From Baylisascaris procyonis (taxonomy: Eukaryota; Nematoda; Chromadorea; Rhabditida; Ascarididae): a DNA stretch of 64,000 nucleotides. The notes under the pieces are model-generated. The model searched no databases and had not been told where the DNA came from. It was given only the letters and a program-made list of their open reading frames with translations. This document shows, piece by piece, positions 38,083-61,559 of the stretch (position 1 is its first letter; every line of letters starts with the position of its first letter). Both the position numbers and the translations under genes were made by a program. The stretch is taken from assembly GCA_037389465.1 (NCBI GenBank), contig JAZARR010000185.1, positions 1,798,001 to 1,862,000 on the forward strand, written 5' to 3'.

Positions 38083-40235
38083 GTAAATAAAAAAGGAAAC
38101 AATGAATAATGTGTAGATTTGCAATTCATTCTATTGAGTATAAAAAATAATATAAACAATCATCATCTCAAATAACGTTTTCCACTTCGTTAGCTAATGC
38201 TTTTTCTAGTTGATTTTCAACGATCATGTTTCATTACAATTGCTTCACTATCAAATATTTATTAGCGCACGGAATTTTGGAAAATTTTCCAGAAACGAGA
38301 TATTTAACTAGCGTTGAGACAATCATCCTCTCCATACCTTCGTATTTTTTTATTTCATCCGTTACTCTCAATTTTGATGATGTTTGATTTAAAAATGCAC
38401 GAAAAAAACATCAACTTCTAAAATACTGAAGGCAGTTAGCGCCATCCTATTCATTAATACACCGAAAGCCCTACATATCCCTTTATTTTGCATTCTTTTC
38501 AACAAATCCGATATGCTTAAGACGGCGTGATTCTTTTAACGATTGCACTTGAGGATTCAACGACCAACTCATCATAGAAGTGGTGGATTTTATTTTGCGA
38601 TATTTCATAAGAGCATAACCCACAAGAAAGCCTAATCCCAAAAAATCTCTCAAAAAAAAAACTCAACAATACTTATTGTGGGAAAGAGATCATCATTACT
38701 CGCTGTTGAAATCGATATATAGGCCATAAATGAACTGCAACCAACAAATAATGTCTAACCTTGAAGCAACAAAAAAGGGAAAAACATACACAAACAAATC
38801 CACTTATTGCAAGCAAAGTAAAGAACTTCACTCTCTAACATTCGACAGTCAATACCCTTATATCTAATTTCAAAAATGAATTCTTCAATTTACTATATTC
38901 GCTGCAAACATATTCAAAAAATCCTTGATAGGAATTTTACAACAAATATGCCATTGGATAAAAAAGCGGCTAAATATTCGAATTTAAGTAATTTTCAGAA
39001 ATAAAAGTAAATTTCTAAATTGCACAATTTTCTTTCAACTTTTTCATTGGAACATCATAAAACTAAATAATATTAAAATAAATTAAAAATTTTTACTCAC
39101 AAGTCTGCATGTTGTTGAAAGCGAATCGGTTGGCTGAAAGAAGACAAGTGATTTGCAAAAAAAAAAAACTAAGCTCCTAGGCATGAAAAGAGGAGCAAAA
39201 AACTTGTACTTTTTCCGACTAAAATGCCAAAGTTGCGTGCATTCTATGAACAACTTTACGAGCTATAACGAATGTCCAAACATAAAAGCGCTCTGATATG
39301 GTGTGATCTGCATGACGTGTTGGCCTGTCCTCATAGCTGCATTGAAATAAGCTTTCCTTACTGCCATCAGAATAAAGCAATCGGTATCGGCTTAAATTTG
39401 AACATTCATAAACTTGAGCTATCTAAACTTGGAACTTGAGCATAAATTAACTATCACCAACGTATTGATATAAACGTTCACAACTAAACTAACTTAAAAA
39501 CTTGAAATTTTATAAATTTTATTATAACTTCGAACTATGAGCATTCTAAGAGACCACATTCTAAAATCACATCCAAGTCAATCATATGCCCGAGAGTCGA
39601 TTGTTTAATTTGACTAAAAATTTCATACCAAACTATATAGATAAAAATATCGGCTTTTCACAGAAGCAAATGTAGCATGCTTATCACGAAGATATGCCTT
39701 TAATTCATCGATGAACCCCTTCAACTCTTTGTTTTGCTCTCATCGAAAAATAAACAATTTGCGGTTTAAGTCTCTTTTAAGCTTTCCTTATCCAATTTTG
39801 CAAAAGTATCCACCGTTAAATAAATATTAATTCACTCAGCGGCAATCAATTAGTTCTATGAGTGGAAAAAAACGGCTAAATATCAATAATATTTAAGAAA
39901 TATAAAAAGAGAAAAAAAGGGGAGGAAAACATAATTCACTCTGCAATTTTCTCAGTTTCACATGGCTGAACTCGTTCAAAATGCATAAACCTCGGGAATG
40001 AGAGTTTGACATTCACGTGAATATGAAATAAAAATTTTGAAAAAGTATGTAATAAAAATAAAGAACATATTATATATAAAAGAGTCGAGAAAATAGCGAT
40101 CTTTTGAGATAACAATGTTTTCAGTTGCGTGTTATCGTTAGTGATGGATCAGCTTCTAAGATTACAGTTCATTCACATCTGTGTCGTGTAGGATTGATTC
40201 CGATCCTGCAACGATATCCCTCATCATCCACTTAG

Positions 40236-40431
40236 TCGGAAAGCAAGTTTCGAGTTCAATTCTCCACAGCTTTTTCGCTGGAATTCCATACTTCGATGAG
40301 TAGCTCCTCGCCGAGGATATTTGAGCAAAGGGATACCAGTAATTCTAGTGTGGTGCGAGGACCTCATCGGAGAACAGGCGCTCAGCTGTTTCACCGGGAT
40401 CGATGCACCGATAAAATGCTCCCTGTGGACG
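40236..40431 (+). CDS. candidate internal exon, unassigned
   Basis: An open frame of 65 codons lies between an acceptor (CATCCACTTAG) and a possible donor (GACG/GTTTTT), inside a GC-richer island. It contains MSSSSPRIFEQRDTSNSSVV, RGPHRRTGAQLFHRDRCTD and KMLPVDG. The polar, Arg/Ser-rich composition looks coding, but the overlapping minus frame (40499-40224) is also open. No partner exons or family were recognised. Confidence 0.25.
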
Positions 40432-42721
40432 GTTTTTTTCTGATTTTTCTCTTCCAATTTCTCAATGAAGTACCCCCGAAGCGAAAATGCTCTCCTCATA
40501 TCAAGCTAGTCCACATTGAGATCGTCGTATGCATCGCCTAAAGCTTAATTTTACAGGAGCTCACTTCTAGTTGTCTACGTGATGTAAAAGCCAGCTAAAC
40601 TAGAGACAATAAAATTGATTTACTCGCCACATTAATCCATTGGATGAACGTTGATAAAACGCGAGCAATGTGTATGCAAATAGCTAGGCATGCGGCCATA
40701 TTCGTACGTATCTGATGGAGGTGAGGGGTCTTATCGATGTGAGACTAAAGATGGAATGTTGCCGACGGCAAGGAAAAACAACTCGCTTAACGACTAGGGC
40801 TAATGAATGCACGAATGCTTGCATTACTCACATCAAACTCTCAACGCAGAGACCTTCCATGCAAACTTTTTTGTGATCCCTTCTTTTGCCCATAACTGAA
40901 TGAGTACAACCTACGTTATAAGGAAGCATCAACACATTTCTGATTGAAACAGGAATTTGAGCTATATGCAAATTGCAAAGGATTTGCGGCGATTTCGATG
41001 AATGGTATAGATGAAATGAGATTTCGCAAGCGCTGATAAGAAATGAAGATTGCATTATGCAGAAAATAAAGATGATGCTTAAAATTAGGGCAGCGAATAT
41101 GCAAAAAATACTGCAAAAATTTCGATAACTTAAATGGATAGCAATTGTGCGCTTGAAAAAGAAAAACAAGAGCTGGGAATGAATGGAGTGTAGTTCTCTA
41201 ATCGCCTTATTTATACGATTCGTTATTGACGTTTTCAGATTATGGCGCTAATACAAGTAGATAGAGATGCAACATAACTTTAGTCAAGGAGCAGTACTGT
41301 CATATATATCACTTTGATTTGAATTGCCCCATACCCCATATATGATAGGGGATGACCGGAGCGATGTGTAGATCTACAAGCGACTTTTTAAACGACGCTG
41401 ACTCCATTCTAAATTTGATTGCTGATCACAAGCACTGTTAACTTTGCGTGTGGCTTCAGCAACTCAATATACGAGTTCGAAGTTATGGCATAATGATCGC
41501 GCTTATTTATCTTTATGTCGATCGCAAACGGTAGGAAGAATAAAAAGCCAAAGTGCTTAAGGCAAGTCGAAGAATAGGCGAAAGAAGAGCTGCAAAGCTT
41601 TAAAGGCATACATAAACGAAGAAGAAGAACAATATTAAAAAACCGACCGCACTAGAGTGAAATAAAAACGGGCCATTTATTCCGGTCCAACCTAATAGAA
41701 ATAAAAATAGAAAATCCTATTTGCTCCGCTCGTCTATTCAATCGTTCGACCGGTTTTAAAAAATGCGTGACCAAAAAAAAAATAATTTCTATCACAGTCG
41801 ACTATGTCACAGCATAGAACTTGTTCTGAATTTTTTATGACTCTTTTAAGCATCGATAACATATTCAAAAGATACCCGATAGTTGCACACTACATTTTAG
41901 AGTAATGATGTCATTTACGCGCTAAAAAGCACTTTTTATTTATTTGTGCCGAAATTAGCTTTCGAATACTCCCTGAGGCATTAGCCGATGAACTAAACAT
42001 TTTGATCGACAACTGTCACTATAAAATTCTATATAATATTCATTTTGATCTACAATTTGCAATAATAACACTCTACTGGCATTACTGTTACTGAATTACT
42101 CGAAGCGCAAATTCGCTTCAACAGATTTGAAACATTTTATGGTCTACTGAATTTCGACTTGAAAGTAAAAAACGGATAAAAGCACTTGCAATCATCGCCT
42201 CTTCATAATGCGCTTTTTTTTTCTAAGCTTGTGAAAATGTTTTCAAGCGCCAATCAAAAAAAAAAAGGTAAATCAAACCAATTAGATAAAATAAAGCCAG
42301 TAATTTTTGAACTCTTTTTATACACAATTAAATGTTACCTGCGTATACTCTCAACTTATAACAATTGTCATTGTTCACGAACGAAATGATTTTTTTTTAA
42401 ATATAAATATGAATTTCGTTATCAGTGAAGGCTGCTGCTCTCTTGAGAAAATAATTTTAAACAGGATTTACAAAAAATTTCTTGAAGAAATTGATATATA
42501 TTTGGATATTAATTTTTTTTAATGATATGAAAAATATAATTTTTCAACAATGAAATGCAAAATATTTAAACATATCAATAAAAAAAATATTTATGAACCA
42601 TTCTTGAATGATATGGATAAAATGCAAATTTGGTGAAGAAATTCGGTCACATAAAATTGAGAAAAAAAACGAACCGTTGAAAAATGAGGTGTTTTTTCGT
42701 CGAAAAAAGAATCTAATCGAA

Positions 42722-42776
42722 TAATGTCTGAAGTATTTGCTAAATATGCTTAATGTTTGAAGTATTTGCTAAATAT
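42722..42776. repeat. 26-bp direct repeat, two copies
   Basis: TAATGTYTGAAGTATTTGCT then AAATAT occurs at 42722-42747 and 42751-42776 with a single C/T difference and a 3-base spacer. Confidence 0.9.
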
Positions 42777-45700
42777 TTTCAGAAAAGACACCAAATAGAA
42801 AGAAAACGAATGAGTTTTTGATCGGTAAAACCCTTTAAACCGTGATAATATGTAAATATTGTTGTGGATTAGCTAATAAATTGAGAGGAAAATGGCGCAT
42901 AAATGTTATTCGAACTAAACTATAAAAAATAAATCAAATTCTAAGTGTATGAACAATATTGCATATCTCTTACGATGTGTTTTCGGATCAAAGACTCAAA
43001 AAAATTTGTGCAAATTTATAATATTCCATGAAATATTTCGTCGAATTCAAAAAAAGATCTAATGAACGCAGTAACAAACAACCGATTTGTGTATTTCTGA
43101 ATTGATGACAACGGCATGTAAGCTATCTCTTGCTGCAATTTCACTCCAAAACGGAAGAAACGAAGCGAACAAACGGAAAAGGCGAAACGCTCGATCCGTC
43201 CGTCAATCAGCCCTCATTGTTTCTTAGTTGACGCTTAAAATCACAGAATAAAGTCGGCGAACACAAGCTTTTCACTCATTTTTGCTCTTGTTTCTAATAA
43301 ATAATGTTTACATTTATAACATTGGTACCAAAATCTATTTTAATTAAACCCGTATGATTGAAAATTAAATTAATCATTTTCGCGTAGACTTTTCAAAATC
43401 AATCTTAATACGAAAGAAAGTTATTTGAAATCCTCAAAGATCAAATAACAATCCAAAAAAATAAACATACGAGTGCAATATTCACATCAGAAATTACAAA
43501 TGCAAAGAGCAAATTTGAGCTTCAAGTTCAACGAATAGACATATGCATAGTTGCAACTGGCTTAATCGGTAGACTATGTTAGCGCTAAATTGGCAATAAA
43601 AGGTTCAGAACCCAGTCGCTGAAAGCTCCTTTTTTTTTTTTTACTGATGAACTGCATTTGATTAGTGAGTGTAAAGGAGCGATACGAGGAAACGTTAGTT
43701 TCCACAATACCGTAATTGGCATTCAAGCGATTCGAAGAAATGTTGCGTTCAATATGTTATGAAAATTTTAAGTATCTCAGCATAGTGTACTGTACAGAAA
43801 TTTGGCCAGTAGAAAACTTCGGCCAATAAAGTTGGCAATGTTGTCATATTTTGGCCGATCGAAAAGATTTTATATTAATTTATTGTTTACGGGAATTTTT
43901 TAGCAAAGATATTAGACAACTTTTAGTCGTAGATTTTTATTGGATGAAACTTCTCGCTGAGATTTCTTTCTTCAATTGCGCCCCTCCTCTCCCTCTCCTC
44001 TCCCCAACCCACTAGCGAATAAATCTATCAGAGGTGGAGGAGAATAGATTTTTAAATGTTACAACTAAGGAATCGTACAAATAGATATAATATAAATGAG
44101 AAGAAAAGCTTAAGCGTTGCGCTCAATGCAAATGCTGTGCAAATGATATAGAGCTGTGTTGATTTTGGCATTGTTTTGTAAAGGTGGAAGCTATAAACAT
44201 TCAATAACATCCAGGAAAACAAGAACGAAAATTATCACTTTTCAAGAGGTTATATATTTTTTTATCTGCAATAATAGGCACTAAACCATTTTATTAGGTG
44301 CAATTTCTGGTGAACTTTTCGTATAGATGAAAACAATTTGCCGTAGCGCTCCTCATCTAAGCGTATGTCATTATGCATTAATGTTTGGTTAATGAAGCTT
44401 ATTTGATATATAAGTGATAGAATTAGGCTGTGACGATGCTCGATTGGCTTTGACCGATTCTTAGGTCAACAAAAAAAACCAATGACTAGCAGTCATCAAG
44501 TGGGAATATTACTTAATAATATGGAAAATTTTTTGGAAACAAGTGTAAAAATATGCCACGAATGATATGCATTCGATTGTTCAAGTAAATAGAAGTAATC
44601 GTCACGCTCCTCACAGGGATTTTTTTCCCGTACAGATCAAACAGTTTAAATTCAATGACAAAAAAATCAATTTTTTTTATTCCAACCGATTGGTCATATA
44701 ATAAAGTTAATTTATAATTTGCACTGCCCTCTTATCGGTATAAGCTCACATATAATCGCAAAAATCGATCAGAAACGGAAAATAAGAATAGAATCGGCTG
44801 CACCGCTTTCATTCCTTTTCCTCGAATTTCCCACCATCCTTGTCTAGTAGGTCTATGAATTCACCACTTGACTACAATTCTCAATATTATTATCTTTTTA
44901 ATTCCTCGAAACATATTGCCTATAGACCGTTACCATTACTAAAGAACTATTGAACAATTGCACGCACGGCGATACAATTTTATGCATGCAAACTATATAA
45001 ATCCAATAAAACTGCTCGTATATGGAGCCAAGGATAGTATTCTGCATGAAAAGTGTAGAGATTCCTTCAAGAACGTAATCGCCTCATAAGGTAAGAAGAA
45101 GTTTCAATAATGCTGCGAATTATTATAATTCAAATGTGTTCAAATTAGTGATGAATAATTATGCGCCATTTTTTGACAGACATATCCTACATTTAAGTGC
45201 AAATAAAAGGTATGCATTATACTTTTTTCTCCAAAGCATTCCATGTAATATAACCGTACCGTATCACTATCCATTTGAGCGCCAAAGTTTTCTATAAAAT
45301 GAGGGGAAATCCTCATATGTGATACTTTAATAAACCGAACAAAATCGATCACATATCTTCATATTTCATCCCAATGGAATCATTTCGCTTAATGTTTTTC
45401 TACTACATACAAACACCATCGCATAACCGAACTCCTAATTAGCCATCATTTTACTCTCGTTATTGAAATAAATCGAAAGAGTTTTTGCTTTAGTAATTCG
45501 CAAAGAATTCTTAGAGGGTTCAACTAAAAGGCAAAGAAATAACTGCAATCACCTTCACAGTTTTTCACGTTTGAGTATACTGATAATATTTTTTTTATAA
45601 AATCGAACTTCTATATCAACAATTAGAAGTGATTGTTGTAGGTTATTTAAAAATATACAGTCGCACCAAACGAATATTTCCTCAATACAACAATTCACCA

Positions 45701-48101
45701 TCATCGTTGCTATTACTACTATATATTGCAAACTTGTCCGTTGTTGGCTTCTATATTTCGGTGTATCTATGGCATATTTCCTTTACTGATTACCGTGAAT
45801 AGGGAAAGACTGATTGCATATAATTGAAGCCGTTCTCAATATTAAAGAAGTCTAATGGTTATACCTCTATAACCAAAGAAAACCCACCTTTTTGGTGGGC
45901 AAGTATATACTAATGTTTTGAGGCTCTGAATTCAAGGAAATGCTATTCGAATTCTAGATGATTTCGATATGAATTGAAATGCAGCAGTGCGCAAATAAGC
46001 CGTTTCAAAGCACTAAGTATTTTTTCCTTGAACAGATTAAACGTTGATTAGAAAATTACTTCTTGAGCATATTGAATGTGAGAAAGTGATAAGGGCACTC
46101 CTATAATGGTGGATTAGTGACGAAATTATTGGTACGTACAAATGTGTTTCTTTCACTGTGCATAGCGATGAACTGCGAATCTAATTACAACTGTGAAAAT
46201 AATAAAGTAAAATATTAGAAGCATTAAAAAAATCTTTACTAGTACGTTCAAACGAAGACGTGAAGAAATGAAACGCAATGAGTACACAAGGCTACTACAA
46301 CCAACTACTTTGTTCGCATTTCTTGTCACTACTTCATATTGAGACCTCAGATCTCTTATCACTATTCTTTGAAAGAATCGACGTTTTGAAACTATCTACA
46401 TTTAGAGTCGAGATAAGTGATCTTAAAGGAGCCGTGATCTTCTCTAACAAAAATTTTAAAGACGACTAGTCATCAGATATTCGACAACAGATGCTCTTGT
46501 TTAGAATCATTTATTCAATAATATCGAACGAGTTACCAATCAATAATTGCAATCAGAGATTTTATGAGCGCAGATCAACGCGCAATCACTTTGATAATCA
46601 AATATTTTGATCGTCAGTCATTCAATCAATAAATAAATCAATGGATTTATTGTTGCAATAAGAAGATAAAATATTACATTACCTATGAAGCAATAGAAGA
46701 TAAAAGTGAAAACCGCTCAAATTATTTCGCCTTACCTGTGTAGGTGAACAATTAAACGGCAAAGTGAACTTCTCAAAACATGCGCATTAACGACGAAACC
46801 TTTCAGACCACTCGATTTCATTTGATAGCAGCTAGTCGAATTTTGCTCGAACGTTATATGGCAACACCACAAAGGATTACTGATCTCGCGTGAGGATTAT
46901 TTTACGAAGTTTCAGAAGCTTTCTCTGGAATGTGAGAAGATTCCACAATGATAGTTATCCATAAACAACTTTATAACGAGCAGGTGCTGTATTCGAAGAG
47001 GTGCACTGAAGCGCCACATGTAGTACCGCTGAGGACGAACAAAAGTAACCGATGGAGGATTGATATCATGACCTAGCAAAATGTTTAACTGCATAAACTG
47101 TCTTAAATGATGGAGCAGAAATAGGACGAAGGAAAAATGGGTAATTATTCCGACAGCGATCTGCTAAAAAAGAAGCATGGTGCGACTTGTTATCTAAAAT
47201 GGAATTTCCCTCAAGGTTCACCACTCCTTCTTTGATAACTTTTCTATTTTTTGGGGAAAAATAAATCTAGTCATACGATCTGCTGAGAGAAAACAAAACA
47301 ATTTTCCCGTCCTCCCTCCCTTCCTCTTCCCAATTTCATAAAGCTTGAAAAGATTTGCTTTCGTATGTGTGAAGCGTTGCATTTTGTAACTGCATATTAC
47401 CGATATTTGGGAGTCTTCGAGAAGTAAACAATGCCCTCCCAACAATAAAGCTCAATAATTTTTTTTTCCACTGAAGAAGTGAGGAACTGGCAATACCAGT
47501 GATATAATCTGAGTCGTGCAATTTTGGAAGGATTCTTTGAAGTTTATGAATGCTTACTATCAACTTTTGTTCACATTTTATTCGTTATAGCAAATGTCAA
47601 CATATCGGCAATTGAATGAGTAGGCATGAAATCTTAAAAAGCTTTCCCCAGTGAGTATAGAACATCATACTAAAGTTTTTGTGATGCTTTAATTGAATAA
47701 ACTCAGTTTTCCCCATAATGCATTAGACAGTTTTCCCATGTGAATCAATGAAGTGGAATATTTACTAAAAAATTACCACAAAATCGTCGGCAACAAAAAC
47801 ATTTTAGAAAAACATTTTAAAACAATCGAACAACAAGGAAATGAGTTCGATATTCGATTTCAACTTCCAATGGCCAACTTATTTGGGAATTAATAACTCA
47901 TTTCATCGAATAAAATAAATTATTTGAAAGTACTTTTTACAACAACAATAGTATTAGCAATATGTTACAATATTTCCATTCTTTGAAAAAAAATTTTACT
48001 ATATATGAGATTATTATAAAAGTAAAAACTCAAAAGATATCGTTAAATAAGCGACTTAATCACATAACAACAATCGTAATGATATGAGCAAAATTATCAC
48101 T

Positions 48102-56538
<8,437 letters not shown>

Positions 56539-56589
56539 TAGTGAATTTCAACAATGAATTCTTTTTCATTCACATTCCAATTTTGTTGC

Positions 56590-56600
56590 CTGTAATGAAA
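56590..56600 (-). promoter_or_regulatory. candidate spliced-leader acceptor before odr-3
   Basis: TTTCATTACAG on the minus strand ends 51 bases before the ATG at 56538. It could be a trans-splice site or the end of a 5' UTR intron. No upstream exon was identified. Confidence 0.4.
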
Positions 56601-56609
56601 TAAAGAAGG

Positions 56610-59600
56610 GATGAAATAAAATACTCAATTTCAAGCATTATTTCGGAAGGAAATACGACAACATTTTCACGATCGAAGCAATTTAGGGAGAACATGCGAG
56701 TGAGGCAAAAATTGATGAAAACCCTGAGGGAATAGCCAAACTTTAGAAAAGGTGAGAGGGGTATTACCATCATTCCCGCCCGACCTCAGTGCTCGTTCAC
56801 CTCCATCCCCTCCAGCTCTCTTCCCACCCCCTCCACCCTTCAGCCTTTCTGCTTTTGCTCATTAATTACGCCAATATCTTCTTCAAATTGCATAAACTCG
56901 TGGTCATTTAGTTTGTAACACAAGAAATCGACTCAAATCGATAGAATGCAACACGAACAGAAATTCGTCTATGTTTGATCAACTGAATTCTATATCTGAT
57001 CGTTAAATTATCGCATATAATGAAGTCTTTACAATAATCATTACTAAAATGAGGTTACTAAATCTGCTTACTTGTTATCTGAGAATCGTATGCAACACTC
57101 GAAACTCATTTTCCTATAAAGTTAGACTAGAGTTTCACAATTTTTGTATATTTAGAAAAGAATTGCAATCAAAACTGATCTATGAAAGAATAAATGGCAA
57201 GTAGAAAATGAGAGAAATAAAACGACACAATATTTTGCTGTTATCTCTGCTTTATTGTCGCATTTTTGTTGACTTTAATTGAATTTGTTGCTTCCTAATA
57301 AATACATAAATTTCAGTTGTATTTTAATGACATCATAAATTTCTTCATTCATTTTACTTGCAATATTTAATGACTATCAACTATATATTTATCATTCTTT
57401 AAGCTATAAAACAAGTCAGCATAACTAATTTAGTACGTTTTGCACGAATGAGTGCAAGAAAAGAATACGACAACGAAGTCGACTATATGAGGTAAACGAT
57501 CGTTGCCATAAAGTATGATACCTTCTGGGAAAATAATGCACAAAACAATCTCATTGAAATAATCCATTTGTAGTTTTTCTCTAATTATTTGACAAATACT
57601 ATATTAAGAAAGTTATTAGTATTCGGCTCGACGAGTTAAGTTATATTGGTTTAACCTTTGAGGGTTATATTTTCATAGATACTAAGTGAAATATATGGTT
57701 GAATGTGGAGAAAAACTCCATTCAGTAGGTAAGCTGCTCTCGAATGACTTTAGAATGATATCTAATATACAGAAATTGATATTTACGATTTCCGTAAGTT
57801 GTATTCCAATGAATTTCGAGCTGAAACAACTCGTTCTACGCCTAGGCATTAAGGGTTGAAGTTTCCTCTACAGTAATACACGAGAGGTTACTCGGATTTT
57901 CTAAAATTGTATTATATAGGAGCGCAACTATGAACATGGTAAGAGGTAGAATGATTATTGAATGACACGTGATAAAACATTACGCACTAGGCCTTAGCAC
58001 TAGTTCAGAAGGGGAGTTGGCGGAGGAGCAAGCAATACTTGAATCCAGGTTAAAGTTAAGCCTCATTGATTGAAGGGTTTGACTTCTCACCAACAACATC
58101 AAAATTACCATGTGTAGTAAAATGCTAATAGAAAATACATCTAAATATGGCGTTATGTGAGATCGTGTGCATTTTTTTAAAACGTTTCAGCTTATAATTT
58201 CTCTAATATATACTAATCCTACAAATTTATTGCTGAAAAGAGCAAAAAAACAGAACTTTTTTTTTAAAACTTCATAAGGCATTTAAATTAATAAAGAACA
58301 TAAAAATATGAATGAATATTAAGGAAACATTTGACAATAGCAAAAGCTGCTTTGGTTCAGTTGAGAATTTGTATAAAACTATGTTATCTGTAAATTAACG
58401 CGCATGTAACTCAGGATCATATACAGGTGATTAAAAATCACTTCTTTTTGTGTTTGAATTTGCCCGAATAACCAACCGATTGTGTGAATATTCAAAGAAG
58501 AACAATGGAGAAGTGCCTAGTAATTTTTTCACTTTCCTATCCGCCTGAACGAATGGATAAATCGACGGCAAAAAAAATTGTTCTCTTATATGCGCCAATA
58601 GCTACTCAGAAAATTAGCCTAGTTTGCAAATTTCGATAGCATTCAATTTTCAAGAATTACTATTTACAGATGAATGCAGGTTGATTTTATTGAATCGTTG
58701 AATCCTTTTTTAGAGATTTTCGAATGGAAAAGATCCATTAGGTAGATCCTTCCACAAAGACATGCGCTTAGATATGACGACCACATAAATCGTTTCGCTC
58801 AAAGAGTGCAAAGTTCTAACATCAAAAGTTGCAGATTAAAACTCTTCGCAGATTAATTTTTTATGAATCGCCGATAGATGAATTGGAATTGCGAACAAAT
58901 TTTGATGAAAAATAGCGAATCGTTTAAAATCCATATTTAAAATTCATAAATTTTTTTAGAAATTCGAATCGCGAAATATCATCGATCTGAATTCGTTAGA
59001 TGAGTGTTATCAAAAAGCCCATCGAAAACAAATCTTATCGCTAGTTGTTCACTCAATCACGAAGTAGCAATTCGTCAAATGAATATATTACTTAAGCATT
59101 TGGCACACAAATGTTAATATAATAAAGTGTTAGTTCTTTGTCTTAAATTGAATACGATCAGCACTCAGCGTTTAGAGGCAAATGGCAGAGCGATTGTTTA
59201 TTCGATCGTTGTGCTCACTAATTATCGACTTTCAAAGGACTTTGTAGATCGCTATTTCGATTCGAATAGCTGCTGCATGAATCATTTCTTATGCGAATAA
59301 TATTTCATTTAAATGCTATTGCAATTGGTGTTACTAGTCCTCATCTCAACTTACCTCCCCCAATAGTGAAATTCCGTATATGCAACTCAACTTTGCAAAT
59401 ACCTGGCACTTGAAGATTGTGAGACTGACCCCTTCTCGTCCTCATCATTCCCATCCTCCACTCCCAATGGATCCGCCCCTACTCTCCCCTATCACTTGAA
59501 GCTGGCAAGCAAATAGTCCCCATGTTTCATGGACATAAGTTGAAAATTAACTGCTGAAATATACTATAAAAAAAGTGGGTTGGTTTGGCAAAAGAGTTGA

Positions 59601-61440
59601 CACGATATGTGCGTTTCGCAAAAATCTTCTGCAGAAGAGAAGACTGATATAAAACAAAAAATTCGACAGTCAAAAAACTTCTGCAAATTATTTAATACAT
59701 TAAAATGCTCTATAATTTTTACTGAAGTTGAACATTCAACGTTCAGTATGGTAGAGAATATAATTTTGAACTGTGCTATTCAAATTTGGTATCCTTAGCT
59801 TCGGTGATTCCCAAATTGAAAGCACCGTGGATAGATAGAAATATAGACACGTATAGCACAAATATGACTACTACGAAGGAAATATGCGAATGTATTTAGT
59901 AATTGAACAAGGCCGCTCCAGCGATATTCCAAATGATGCCATCCGAAAACGTTATTCCATCTGTTCGTTTCCTTTCAATTTTTTAAATTCTCCAAAAAAA
60001 AAAAGATTTCAGAAGTGAAGTGTTCAGCAGGTGTAAATTCTACTAAAGTACCTATATGACACGAAAATTTCCTTTAATATTGCCTAAAAAACTTAGCGTA
60101 AACTAAATAAAGAGCAATAAGTAATTACAGCAGAAACCTATATGAGTCTCGAAAGATAGCCCATATAAACATCGTTCTATAAGATTAGCGTTACATTTCG
60201 TTAGAAGTGCGTTCGTTAGTTTTTTCACGTTTCACCATGGTAACGAACATGAAATTTGATGCGGTCATTTGCGCAAATAATGAAGTATTCAGAAGGTATC
60301 GATCATTAACCATACATCTAACACTTTCGCATTTATTCGACCTAGAAAAGAAAATCTAAAGGATTTAGATGCTAGAATCGACCTCATCTCCCAGCTTCAA
60401 TCTCCCATTCACCTGCACAAATTTCAAAAACTGTGAAGAAAATTTTCGAGATTTTAGGTATTTCTTCAAAAAATATCTGCACTATTTTGTAGAAGAAACT
60501 CACAGAAGTCAACATCTTTGTTAGCAAAACTTTTTTTTGTTTCTTTTTCTGTATAAATTCGAAAATTTCACCTGCTGTCATTTTTTTTCACCTTCCTTTC
60601 GAAATTTTTCAGCAGCGAATTATGCATTTGCTAATTTGCAACTTTCTATAAATATAAAAATTCTAGCTAGTTCTTTATTTTTACGACTTTCCATTCATTA
60701 ATTCATAATCATTTCTCTACTGCTTTTTTTTGTAAAAAAAAAGGAAATATATCATCTCATTTGACACATTTATCCTACTAAAACAACATACGATTAATTA
60801 TAGCGATGCAAAAATACAAACAACATTCGAAAGAATATAAAACGGAATGGATTCCCACTAGTGGAGATTAATGAATTTTCAAAAATTCGCCAAATACAGA
60901 GTTTATAAAAACGAAAAAACTTTTTTTTTGCCTCAATAACAAACGATGTTAATTCATTTCAGCAACGAAAAATCCCGTTGGGAAATAAACTGAAAACAAC
61001 ACTTAGCTCATAGCTTTCCCGGGAGAGTTGAAACAGATGAAACGTTCGTACGCACATGCATCAGATAAAGGCAATTCATGAAAGTTGAGATCTGAGAGAT
61101 CATTCACTAATCTCTAGGACAGTAATAATTCAGAAAGCGCTTTTTTTGGCTATTCGGCAATCCTCTATGAGGTAATGAACCCGTTATTCTCGAAAAAAGT
61201 TTTGTGTAGGAAATTGCGGCTATAAGCCTAGTCAAAGGCACAGTGGACGAGAGAAAGGACCGACGGGAGTTGGCGTGAGGGGAGAAGAGCTGGCGAGATG
61301 GCATTCGCGTTTGAATCCCTCAGGGAGGATTCAAGAAATAAGAAGAAAAAATGACCATCTTAAAAAGCGAATTTTTCCGCTCGATTCGTTCACCATCATA
61401 TGAGAACTACCGCGATTTTTTTCAACAAGTTTCTTATTAA
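56610..61440. other. intergenic, nothing convincing
   Basis: AT-rich DNA upstream of odr-3, so it probably contains its promoter. Pyrimidine-rich tracts occur at 56764-56850 and 59440-59500. The 65-codon minus frame at 60581-60384 and the 63-codon plus frame at 59607-59798 have no recognisable feature. Confidence 0.6.
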
Positions 61441-61445
61441 ATTTG

Positions 61446-61460
61446 CCCCCCCCCCCAAAA

Positions 61461-61558
<98 letters not shown>
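61446..61558. repeat. composite C11-A8-(TA)47 tract
   Basis: Eleven C, eight A and then about 94 bases of TA dinucleotide, with no interruptions. Three adjacent simple-sequence tracts in a row suggest a replication-slippage hotspot. Confidence 0.95.

Positions 61559-61559
<1 letters not shown>

Larger units (their letters stand above)
30700..48101. other. gene-poor 17 kb stretch
   Basis: Apart from the frames at 32624-33019 and 40236-40431 I saw no convincing coding exon on either strand. It is AT-rich with homopolymer runs, a short tandem repeat at 35.9 kb, a C10 run at 36023-36032, a (TA)n array at 38.0 kb and a duplicated 26-bp unit at 42.7 kb. Minus-strand frames at 46153-46362, 46912-47094 and 47218-47563 were read and not recognised. 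It may hold distal regulatory DNA or introns of a gene whose exons I missed. Confidence 0.5.

Noticed and set aside
40828..41169. 113-codon minus frame with hydrophobic start
   Set aside because: Phe/Ile/Ser-rich composition, and a second overlapping frame is equally open; no support for either.
43548..43622. tRNA-like segment with an A-box match (TGGCTTAATCGG) and a B-box-like GGTTCAGAACC
   Set aside because: The D-stem, T-stem and acceptor stem do not pair properly when folded by hand; at most a decayed tRNA-like sequence.
61296..61330. CGTTTGAATCCCTC resembling a tRNA T-arm
   Set aside because: No upstream tRNA structure at the needed distance.
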